The position numbers and the translations under genes are program-made. Below the pieces are notes generated by a model. The model was not told where the DNA came from and made no database searches. It saw only the letters and a program-made list of their open reading frames with translations. Positions 1-5,470 of a DNA stretch of 7,157 nucleotides are shown here, piece after piece. Numbering within the stretch: position 1 is the first letter of the stretch; each line of letters opens with the position of its first letter. Source of the DNA: Saprospiraceae bacterium (GTDB lineage Bacteria; Bacteroidota; Bacteroidia; Chitinophagales; Saprospiraceae). The stretch spans positions 1-7,157 of the forward strand of contig JALVCY010000630.1 in assembly GCA_027009605.1 (NCBI GenBank), read 5' to 3'.

Positions 1-363
1 GGTATAACGGTGTAGCGGCACCAACCACTAAGATGTTTAACCACGAAAGACACGAAAAAACACGAAAGCACTTGAACGTCCGAAGGACAATTTGAACGCC
101 GAAGGCAATTGAACGGTATAACGGTGTAGCGGCATCAACCACTAAGATGTTTAACCACGAAAGACACGAAAAAACACGAAAGCACTTGAACGTCCGAAGG
201 ACAATTTGAACGCCGAAGGCAATTGAACGGTATAACGGTGTAGCGGCACCAACCACCAAGATGTTTAACCACGAAAGACACGAAAAAACACGAAAGCACT
301 TGAACGTCCGAAGGACAATTTGAACGCCCGCAGGGCAGATTGAACGCCGAAGGCAAATTGAAC
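1..363. repeat. Three-copy 114-bp tandem repeat
   Basis: Three head-to-tail copies begin at 1, 115 and 229, each opening with GGTATAACGG. Copies 1 and 2 are 114 bp and differ at one base (C to T at 135). Copy 3 differs from copy 1 at 257 (T to C) and is 21 bp longer because it carries one extra hairpin module near 326-345 and one extra A. Each copy has a GGTATAACGG head, a middle with three CACGAAA units, and a tail of short GNA-loop hairpins separated by TTGAAC. The near identity implies recent duplication. Copy 1 starts at the window edge, so the array may continue to the left. No credible gene lies inside it. Confidence 0.95.
78..354 (+). repeat. Family of GNA-triloop mini-hairpins inside the tandem array
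   Basis: Seven short perfect inverted repeats with three-base loops occur at 78-88, 98-106, 192-202, 212-220, 306-316, 326-336 and 346-354. Three forms are seen: GTCC-GAA-GGAC, GCC-GAA-GGC and GCCC-GCA-GGGC. The stems change on both arms together, while the loop stays G-N-A closed by a C-G pair. That loop class is known from work on d(GCGAAGC) to be unusually stable in single-stranded DNA. Spacers between the modules are variants of AATTTGAAC. The function is unknown. Confidence 0.85.
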
Positions 364-407
364 AAAAGTCTAGCTGAAGCTAACAAAAATACAAAAAATC
401 AACAATT
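364..407 (+). promoter_or_regulatory. fixH leader with a small hairpin
   Basis: This short A-rich leader separates the repeat array from the fixH start. Bases 371-382 (TAGCTGAAGCTA) form a perfect 4-bp stem, TAGC with GCTA, and a TGAA loop. There is no clear Shine-Dalgarno sequence and no TAnnTTTG promoter element. FixH may therefore be read through from a gene to the left of the window, across the repeats. Confidence 0.4.
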
Positions 408-839
408 ATGAAACTAAACTGGGGTACATCATTGGCCGCTATTTATGTAGGCTTTATGATTTTGATGCTGAGCCTAGTCTTTAAGTCTAGGCAGCATGAT
501 GTGAATTTGGTCTCTCCGAATTACTACCAAAAAGAGTTGGACTATCAAAGCGAAATTGACGCTCAAACCAATGCCAATCACCTTGCGGAAAAAGTGACCG
601 TCAAATATGATGGTTCGCAAATCGTACTAAAACTATCTGATTTTGGCTCGGATGCGACCGGCAAAGTGGTATTGTTTAGGCCGTCAGACCATAATTTGGA
701 CAAGGTAATTCCCTTGAAATTGGTGGATTCCAAGATGGTGATACCGACTGACGGCTTGCGCAAGGGCGTTTGGGATGTCAGAGTAGATTGGGAGAGTGCC
801 GGCAAAAAATATCAGTACAAAGAATCTGTCTTTTTGTAG
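408..839 (+). CDS. fixH: FixH/CcoH family cbb3 oxidase assembly protein
   Basis: This 143-residue protein resembles FixH (CcoH), a small single-span protein needed for assembly or stability of cbb3-type cytochrome c oxidase, the high-affinity terminal oxidase used at low oxygen. A transmembrane segment lies at about residues 8-26. A typical FixH stretch follows at about 35-51, where a SPNYYQKELDYQSEID motif is readable. The rest is a beta-rich, probably periplasmic domain ending in a WDVRVDW strand. The length suits the family (about 150 residues). The ATG at 408 is chosen because the membrane segment follows at once and the upstream DNA is repeat. A SafE-like gene follows 27 bp later on the same strand, as in many Bacteroidota cco clusters. 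CcoN, CcoO, CcoP and CcoG are not in the window and would be expected to the left. The 114-bp repeats separate fixH from them. Confidence 0.88.
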   Translation: MKLNWGTSLAAIYVGFMILMLSLVFKSRQHDVNLVSPNYYQKELDYQSEIDAQTNANHLAEKVTVKYDGSQIVLKLSDFGSDATGKVVLFRPSDHNLDKVIPLKLVDSKMVIPTDGLRKGVWDVRVDWESAGKKYQYKESVFL

Positions 840-866
840 TCGCTTGCGCAAAAAAAATAATCGAAC

Positions 867-1592
867 ATGATTTGGTGGGCTGCTTTATTAATTGGATTGA
901 CCGGGAGTCTGCATTGTGCGGGGATGTGTAGTCCGATTGCCCTAATGATACCCATCTCTATGGAGCGGAAGGTCTCTTCGTTTTTGTCGTTGATGCTGTA
1001 TAATTTAGGTCGGACAACGACTTATGTTTTGTTAGGCTTGGTGGTTGGATTTTTGGCTAAAGGCTTGGATTTGACCGGTATCCAAAACTATTTTTCCATT
1101 TTTATGGGGGCTTTTTTGGTGGTGGTTTTTCTATTTTCCATTAATGTAGAAGGCTGGTTGGGGACGCTTCCTTTTTACCGCAAGGTGAACCAACTCATCA
1201 GTAAAGGCATGAAATGGGCTTATCAATCTTCCGAAAAGGGTCACCAAAAAAATCCTTTCTTAAGTGCCTATTTGATTGGCTTGGCCAATGGACTGTTGCC
1301 TTGTGGCTTGGTTTATTTGGCGATAGCGGGGGCGTTGACGACGGCAGGGCCTATTGAAGGAATGATTTTTATGGCTTTCTTTGGTTTGGGAACTTTCCCG
1401 ATGATGACGTTGATACCCATTTTTGTCAAGCAGGCAGGTCGTAAATTCCGGTTTCAAGCCCGGAAGTATATTCCTTATTTATTGTTGATAATGGCGGCGA
1501 TGTTTATTTATCGGGGGATGGAAATGGGGGATATGTTTAGCCCCATAATTAATGCCGCTGACCCTTCCGACTCTTCTTGTGCGCCGAAGTAG
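867..1592 (+). CDS. SafE/DsbD_2-type membrane protein (sulfite exporter TauE/SafE family)
   Basis: This 241-residue polytopic membrane protein belongs to the group annotated as sulfite exporter TauE/SafE or DsbD_2/UreH-like. It opens with a GSLHCAGMCSPI motif (Cys17 and Cys21, with His16). A second conserved Cys sits in NGLLPCGLVY (Cys146). About six hydrophobic segments are visible, with a basic loop near residues 104-130. In Bacteroidota such genes commonly follow fixH in cbb3-oxidase clusters, and it starts 27 bp after fixH here. The paired Cys and His residues and the context suggest metal (copper) or thiol handling for oxidase maturation, but that is inference. The sulfite-export name is a family label and is not supported by this context. 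The ATG at 867 is preferred because the first membrane motif begins within ten residues of it. Confidence 0.85.
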   Translation: MIWWAALLIGLTGSLHCAGMCSPIALMIPISMERKVSSFLSLMLYNLGRTTTYVLLGLVVGFLAKGLDLTGIQNYFSIFMGAFLVVVFLFSINVEGWLGTLPFYRKVNQLISKGMKWAYQSSEKGHQKNPFLSAYLIGLANGLLPCGLVYLAIAGALTTAGPIEGMIFMAFFGLGTFPMMTLIPIFVKQAGRKFRFQARKYIPYLLLIMAAMFIYRGMEMGDMFSPIINAADPSDSSCAPK

Positions 1593-1641
1593 GGGCGTGG
1601 CTATTTGCACAAATTCCGGTAAATTCAATCAAAAAAAAACG

Positions 1642-1649
1642 TATTTTTG
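1642..1649 (+). promoter_or_regulatory. Bacteroidota -7 promoter element
   Basis: TATTTTTG fits the Bacteroidota -7 consensus TAnnTTTG exactly. It ends 23 bp before the ATG at 1673, giving a short leader. No good TTTG or TTG box lies at the usual 17-23 bp upstream; the nearest TTTG is at 1604-1607, too far away. The upstream box is therefore weak or absent. If used, it would let the DUF2007 gene be transcribed separately from fixH and the SafE-like gene. Confidence 0.45.
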
Positions 1650-1672
1650 TAAACATATACGCCTACAATGTT

Positions 1673-2104
1673 ATGAAATTAATCTACAGATGTGCTAATA
1701 CCGCTGAAGCCAGTGTCGTCCTAAACATCTTGCTGGAAGCCGGTATCCCGGCAGTGGAAGGTGAATCAGGGACTTCCAGTCTCTTTCCGTTGCCGAATTT
1801 TGGGCCCACCATTTACGTCGATGACAAGAATGTTGAACGAGCCATTCAGATATTAAAAGAAATGGAACGGGAAGCTCACCAAAAGGAAATGAATGAGTCC
1901 TTCCGAGAAGTGGATCATCGGGAGATTGATTATTTAAAGTCCGTACACCGACCAAAGGGGAGTAAGCTGTGGATATGGATAATGGCGGTTCTTTTATTGC
2001 TGGGACTTCTTCGGGCTGCCATTTATGCCAAGAAACAGGGAGATTGGTTTATCGGATCGCTAAGCTCGGAGCGCAGCGTAGAGATGGGGGAGCTGAAAGT
2101 ATAG
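1673..2104 (+). CDS. DUF2007 domain protein with C-terminal membrane anchor
   Basis: This 143-residue protein starts with a DUF2007 domain (labelled 'putative signal transducing protein', role unknown). The characteristic opening MKLIYRCANTAEA is followed by a helix, a LEAGIPA turn, a loop around PLPNFGPTIYVDD and a second helix (about residues 49-70). A charged linker rich in Glu, Lys and His leads to a transmembrane segment at about 99-119 and a short tail. The ATG at 1673 is chosen because it begins the domain exactly; a TTG at 1577 would only add a tail overlapping the previous gene. It lies 80 bp downstream of the SafE-like gene on the same strand, with its own -7 promoter element in between. 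The last roughly 18 residues are encoded by DNA resembling the intergenic repeats, including a GCGCAGC heptamer at 2071-2077, so the tail may not be conserved. Confidence 0.8.
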   Translation: MKLIYRCANTAEASVVLNILLEAGIPAVEGESGTSSLFPLPNFGPTIYVDDKNVERAIQILKEMEREAHQKEMNESFREVDHREIDYLKSVHRPKGSKLWIWIMAVLLLLGLLRAAIYAKKQGDWFIGSLSSERSVEMGELKV

Positions 2105-2115
2105 ATTTGCTTCCC

Positions 2116-2202
2116 CGCAGATTGTTTTCACGCAGATTTTCGCAGATTTTTTCCCGCAGATTTTTGCAGATTCTTTTCCCGCAGATTCCCGCAGATTTTT
2201 TT
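2116..2202. repeat. CGCAGATT dispersed units, block A
   Basis: Six CGCAGATT units and one TGCAGATT variant (at about 2165) start near 2116, 2131, 2141, 2155, 2180 and 2190. T-rich spacers of uneven length separate them. The block begins just after the DUF2007 stop codon and leads through TTTCTTTCTTGGCAA into a heptamer array. It contains no credible gene. Confidence 0.9.
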
Positions 2203-2214
2203 CTTTCTTGGCAA

Positions 2215-2305
2215 CTCACTACTCACTACTCACTACTCACTACTCACTACTCATCTCTCACCGCTCACCGCTCACCGCTCACCACTCACTACTCACCGCT
2301 CACAA
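2215..2305. repeat. Heptanucleotide array A, 13 units
   Basis: Thirteen uninterrupted 7-bp units of the form CTCACYR, mostly CTCACTA and CTCACCG with one CTCACCA. The sixth (CTCATCT) and last (CTCACAA) are degenerate. Variation falls almost only at positions 6 and 7. Because 7 is not a multiple of 3, all three forward frames stay open and read as a Thr-His-Ser-Pro-Leu repeat. That is not a credible protein. Confidence 0.95.
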
Positions 2306-2314
2306 TTTGTTTCC

Positions 2315-2363
2315 CGCAGATTTTTTCCCGCAGATATTCGCAGATTTATTTCTTTCTTGGCAA
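2315..2363. repeat. CGCAGATT units, block B, with duplicated linker
   Basis: CGCAGAT units at 2315, 2329 and 2339 repeat the block A pattern. The 30 bp at 2339-2368 match 2190-2219 at 29 of 30 positions (T in block A, A in block B). The compound unit of CGCAGATT, linker and heptamers has therefore been duplicated with a 149-bp period. Confidence 0.9.
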
Positions 2364-2433
2364 CTCACCACTCACCACTCACCACTCACCGCTCACCACT
2401 CACCGCTCACTACTCACCACTCACCACTCAACC
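2364..2433. repeat. Heptanucleotide array B, 10 units, running into truB
   Basis: Ten 7-bp units, mainly CTCACCA with some CTCACCG and one CTCACTA. The last unit, CTCAACC at 2427-2433, is degenerate, and the truB stop codon (TGA on the minus strand, bases 2428-2430) lies inside it. Array A is mostly CTCACTA and CTCACCG. The two arrays have therefore been homogenised separately or expanded from different starting units. Confidence 0.93.
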
Positions 2434-3165
2434 TTTTTCCGGCAAAGATGTAATAAAGTCATCCAGTTCCCAAGCTTGGTCTAAGGAGAAGTGGCCGACT
2501 TTTGTGCGGGTTAATTCTGCCAAGTAAGCACCGGATTCCAGCGCTTTGCCAAAGTCATAGGCTAGAGAGCGGATATAGGTCCCTTTGCTGCAATCTACCA
2601 CAAAATCAATGGTTGGGAGTTGCACGTTTTGGATTTTGAAGGACGTGATTTCTACTTCTCGGGATTTAATCTCTACTTGGCCGCCTTCTCGGGCGATTTT
2701 GTAAAGTCGTTTGCCATCCTGCTTGATAGCGGAGAAGATGGGCGGGAATTGAGTGATTTTGCCTTGAAATTTTTCGACGGCTTTCGCCAAAAGTTCTTCT
2801 GTGATGTGGTCAGTAGGGTAGGTGGCATCGACTTCGGTTTCCAGGTCGTAGGAAGGCGTGGTGGCACCGATGAAAAATTGTCCGGTATAGGTTTTGGGCA
2901 ATCCGGTTAATTCATTGATTTTTTTGGTATGTCTCCCGATGCAAATAGTTAGTAGGCCGGTAGCCAAAGGATCCAATGTGCCGGCGTGTCCAACCTTGAT
3001 TTTTTTGATACCTAGGCGATATTTTAGAGAAGAGCGTATCTTGTTGACTACATCAAAGGAAGTCCAGGTTTTGGGTTTGTTGATGAGTACGGTGACACCT
3101 TCCAAAAAATCTTCTTTGGTTTTGGTTTCGCCTTTCGGCAATGGTTGGATGGGTGTGTTTGGCAT
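2428..3165 (-). CDS. truB: tRNA pseudouridine(55) synthase TruB
   Basis: This 245-residue enzyme converts uridine 55 in the T-arm of tRNAs to pseudouridine. The catalytic motif GHAGTLDPLATG is intact, with the catalytic Asp at residue 65. Further family motifs are KTYTGQFFIGATTPSYD (about 90-106), FPPIFSAIKQDGKRLYKIAREG (about 141-162) and CSKGTYIRSLAYDFG (about 193-207). The short form, with little after the catalytic core, is usual in Bacteroidota. The start at 3165 directly follows a run of nine A residues on the coding strand. The first 20 or so residues are variable, so a later start cannot be excluded. It is last in the leftward block, 137 bp after uppP, with no promoter element recognised in that gap. 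Its stop codon is formed within the neighbouring heptamer repeat, yet the protein looks complete. Confidence 0.95.
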   Translation of the reverse strand: MPNTPIQPLPKGETKTKEDFLEGVTVLINKPKTWTSFDVVNKIRSSLKYRLGIKKIKVGHAGTLDPLATGLLTICIGRHTKKINELTGLPKTYTGQFFIGATTPSYDLETEVDATYPTDHITEELLAKAVEKFQGKITQFPPIFSAIKQDGKRLYKIAREGGQVEIKSREVEITSFKIQNVQLPTIDFVVDCSKGTYIRSLAYDFGKALESGAYLAELTRTKVGHFSLDQAWELDDFITSLPEKG

Positions 3166-3302
3166 TTTTTTTTTGTCTTTTGTCTTTGGGGTGCGCCTGT
3201 GGCGCTTTTGGTCTTTGGCTTGGTTGGTGGTTTGTTCTTTATTTTTTTGCTTGGATGCTTGACTTCTGTGGTTTAGGAAGGCTGAGATACTCGCTTTGGA
3301 TT
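3166..3302. repeat. Low-complexity spacer between uppP and truB with triloop hairpin
   Basis: On the minus strand this 137-bp gap is A and C rich, with repeated AAAGACAAAAGAC and CCAAAGACC words. At 3193-3205 a perfect 5-bp stem, GCGCC with GGCGC, encloses a three-base loop (TGT on plus, ACA on minus). A run of ten A residues on the coding strand spans 3174-3165, its last base being the A of the truB ATG. No gene or TAnnTTTG element is seen. The hairpin has no U-tract in the truB direction, so it is not an intrinsic terminator there. Confidence 0.7.
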
Positions 3303-4112
3303 TTAGACACTAAGCGGATAGAAGAAGAAATGGATAATCAACAAGATAATGCCAAGAATAATCCGGTAGTATCCAAATACCTTAAATCCCTTTTTGCTCA
3401 AGTAGTCGATAAAGGATTTGATGGCAATTAAGGCAACGATAAAAGCCAAAATATTGCCGATAATCAAATAATTGACTTGCTGACTGCTCAACTCAAATCC
3501 TGCCTTGTAATAATCATATAACTTTTTGGTCGTTGCTCCAAACATCGTAGGCACCGCCAAAAAGAAGGAGAATTCAGCGGCTACTTTTCGCGTAAGCCCC
3601 TGCGTCATCCCGCCTACAATACTCGCCCCACTTCGAGAAGTCCCGGGAATCATGGCCAAGCATTGGAAGAAACCAATTTTTAGCGCCGTCAAATAAGAAA
3701 TCTCTGTATGTGCGGTTGGGTTTTCGGGGTCTAATTCTTCATTGGATTTAAACCAATCATCTACCTTCAACAAGATAAATCCGCCAATCACCAAAGAAAT
3801 GGCCACAGTCACCGGGCTTTCCAGCAACTCATCAATTATATCATTGAGCAAAAGCCCCAAGACCACCGCCGGAATAAAAGCCACCAATAGCTTAAAGTAA
3901 AAGTCCCAACTTTGAAAAAAGCGCTTCCAATACAACACCACTACGGACAGAATCGCGCCGAGTTGAATCACAATCGTAAATAGCTTGGTAAAATCATCTC
4001 CGGCAATCTTCATAAAAGACGAGGCGATAATCATGTGCCCGGTCGAAGAAACAGGCAAATACTCGGTAATCCCTTCAATAATTGCAAGAATTATTGCGTA
4101 TAGGTAAGTCAT
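3303..4112 (-). CDS. uppP: Undecaprenyl-diphosphate phosphatase UppP (BacA)
   Basis: This 269-residue polytopic membrane enzyme removes a phosphate from undecaprenyl diphosphate, regenerating the lipid carrier for peptidoglycan and other envelope polymers. Overproduction of the family gives bacitracin resistance. Both signature motifs are intact. The first is EGITEYLPVSSTGH near the N-terminus, with Glu13, Glu17 and His26. The second is PGTSRSGAS at about 156-164, with the key Arg at 160. Length is close to the family norm (E. coli 273 residues). About eight hydrophobic segments are visible, with a charged loop at about 115-135. The start lies 28 bp after the DUF3098 stop, which suggests co-transcription. 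The order ftsX, DUF3098, uppP, truB is common in Bacteroidota, so this is probably the housekeeping copy. Confidence 0.96.
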   Translation of the reverse strand: MTYLYAIILAIIEGITEYLPVSSTGHMIIASSFMKIAGDDFTKLFTIVIQLGAILSVVVLYWKRFFQSWDFYFKLLVAFIPAVVLGLLLNDIIDELLESPVTVAISLVIGGFILLKVDDWFKSNEELDPENPTAHTEISYLTALKIGFFQCLAMIPGTSRSGASIVGGMTQGLTRKVAAEFSFFLAVPTMFGATTKKLYDYYKAGFELSSQQVNYLIIGNILAFIVALIAIKSFIDYLSKKGFKVFGYYRIILGIILLIIHFFFYPLSV

Positions 4113-4140
4113 AAATTAGATTTTCTTAGTCAGGAAGTGC

Positions 4141-4482
4141 CTATTTGCGCTTAAAGATAGCTACAATCTCCAAAATCAAGCCAACAATCATAATCATTGG
4201 CGCAAGCGTAATTCGGCGAAAGCTATAAATGATACTGTCATCCCAAGTATCTGCATCGGGCATCTTCCCCCCACTCATTAGGATAAGTCCAAGTGCCAAA
4301 CAAGCCGCACCGGCCAACATATAGATGTAATTAATCCGGCCAAAAATAAAAGTTGCTTCCGGTGCTTTAGCGGCGGTCGCCTTGGTTCTTTTGGGGGTAG
4401 GAGCCACTTTGGCTACCTTTGGGGCTTTGGCCGGAGCTGTCTTTTTGGTTTGTGGCACTTTATATTTCTTCTTCTTTGCCAT
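4141..4482 (-). CDS. DUF3098 family small membrane protein
   Basis: This 113-residue protein carries a DUF3098 domain, found almost only in Bacteroidota and without a known function. Residues 1-42 are a disordered, strongly basic tail rich in Lys, Ala and Pro, resembling a histone H1 tail. The domain spans about 45-113: a FGRINYIYMLAGAACLALG start, one membrane span at about 50-70, a polar loop with GGKMPDADTWDD, the conserved IYSFRRITLAP stretch and a second span at about 92-110, ending KRK. Both membrane ends are probably cytoplasmic, which would put the basic tail in the cytosol (inference). It sits between ftsX and uppP, so an envelope role linked to division or wall synthesis is plausible. 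The start codon is the only good ATG and follows a 99-bp gap after ftsX. Confidence 0.85.
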   Translation of the reverse strand: MAKKKKYKVPQTKKTAPAKAPKVAKVAPTPKRTKATAAKAPEATFIFGRINYIYMLAGAACLALGLILMSGGKMPDADTWDDSIIYSFRRITLAPMIMIVGLILEIVAIFKRK

Positions 4483-4581
4483 GATTTTGCTGAATATGGT
4501 TTAGTTAACTGCTCGAGTCGAAGCTACCGGGGTAAAACTTTTTATCTCCAAATATCGAGTAGTTACATTATTTTGATGCGA

Positions 4582-5427
4582 CTATAACGCCACATTTTTA
4601 AGATAATTATTTACTGCAAAGTAAGTCGCCATACCGGAAATAAAGACCCCCAGCACGACCAATCCTGCAAGCATGATTGCAAAGGTAGTAAAATCTTGGA
4701 TAGATTCAAGATCCGGAATGCTTTTATTCGCCATATACAGCACGCCGACCAAGATGCCAATGGCCATTAAACCACTCCACAGCCCATTCAATATCGCCCG
4801 AAATACATACGGACGACGGATAAAACGCCAAGAAGCACCCACCATCTCTTGATGGTATATCAGTTTGCGGTCACCATAAATCACCAACCGTATCGTGTAA
4901 TTAATCAAAATAATGGCAATAAAAAGCATCAAAAGACTGGCTCCGGCAGCTACATAGGTGACATTGGTGATGTTTTTGTTGATTTTGGAGATGAGCTCCG
5001 TTTCGTAGATGACGTTGGCGATATGTGGATTTTGTTTGAGTTGTTTTTTGAGATGGATTAAGTTGAGTGCGGAGAGTTGGTCGGATTTGACATTAAAGAC
5101 AATGACATCGTACAGTGGATTGGCCATCCCCAGGGAGGAGACTTCCAAGCCAAAATCTTCCGAAATCAATTCCAATGCTTGGTCTTTGGAGACATATTGG
5201 ACGCTATTTTCTTTGACGATGGGTTGGCTTTTGATGGTGGATACAATGGTCTGAATATCTTTCTGACTGGTTCCATTGCGTACTTCCACGATGATATTCA
5301 CTTTTTCCTTGGTGTATTGCACCAAAGCCCGCCCATGGATGATAATCATCCCAAACAACCCCAACATCATCAGCGAAATCGCCACACTAATGACCGAATA
5401 GAAATATTTTGGTTTAAAATTTTCCAT
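4582..5427 (-). CDS. ftsX: Cell division protein FtsX
   Basis: FtsX is the membrane half of the FtsEX ABC-type complex, which couples septation to activation of peptidoglycan hydrolases. The 281-residue protein has the expected topology. A first span lies at about 10-31, followed by a large periplasmic domain (about 32-157) with typical sequence around YVSKDQALELISEDFG and NPLYDVIVF. Spans 2 to 4 lie at about 158-181, 212-232 and 246-268. The EMVGASWRFIRRPYVFRAILNG motif after span 2 matches the family's cytoplasmic MVGA element. The ATG at 5427 is preferred over an in-frame ATG at 5511. The longer form would add 28 unrelated residues and overlap the upstream gene by 41 bp, whereas MENFKPKYFYSV is the usual Bacteroidota start. 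FtsE is not adjacent, which is common in this phylum. It follows the PD40 gene by 43 bp. Confidence 0.93.
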   Translation of the reverse strand: MENFKPKYFYSVISVAISLMMLGLFGMIIIHGRALVQYTKEKVNIIVEVRNGTSQKDIQTIVSTIKSQPIVKENSVQYVSKDQALELISEDFGLEVSSLGMANPLYDVIVFNVKSDQLSALNLIHLKKQLKQNPHIANVIYETELISKINKNITNVTYVAAGASLLMLFIAIILINYTIRLVIYGDRKLIYHQEMVGASWRFIRRPYVFRAILNGLWSGLMAIGILVGVLYMANKSIPDLESIQDFTTFAIMLAGLVVLGVFISGMATYFAVNNYLKNVAL

Positions 5428-5470
5428 ATATGTAGTAACGGATGATGGGGGATAAGGTTGAGAGCGGGGA

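Noticed and set aside
1..363. CRISPR array
   Set aside because: The whole 114-bp unit is repeated with no unique spacers, there are only three copies, and no cas gene is near.
135..386. Minus-strand open frame of 83 codons across the first repeat array
   Set aside because: The frame persists only because the repeat period (114 bp) is a multiple of three; the product simply repeats itself and matches no family I know.
1577..1672. Longer start (TTG at 1577) for the DUF2007 protein
   Set aside because: It overlaps the end of the SafE-like gene and adds an unrelated N-terminus; the ATG at 1673 begins the domain exactly.
2105..2433. Insertion sequence or transposon remnant
   Set aside because: No transposase fragment, terminal inverted repeats or target-site duplication could be recognised; the structure is tandem low-complexity DNA.
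1969..2484. Plus-strand frames reading Leu-Thr-Thr-His-Ser-Pro repeats (also 2208-2453)
   Set aside because: They arise from the CTCACYR heptamers, which stay open in all forward frames, and they overlap the real ends of the DUF2007 gene and truB.
3193..3205. Rho-independent terminator after uppP
   Set aside because: The 5-bp hairpin has no U-tract in the direction of uppP transcription; that strand is A and C rich.
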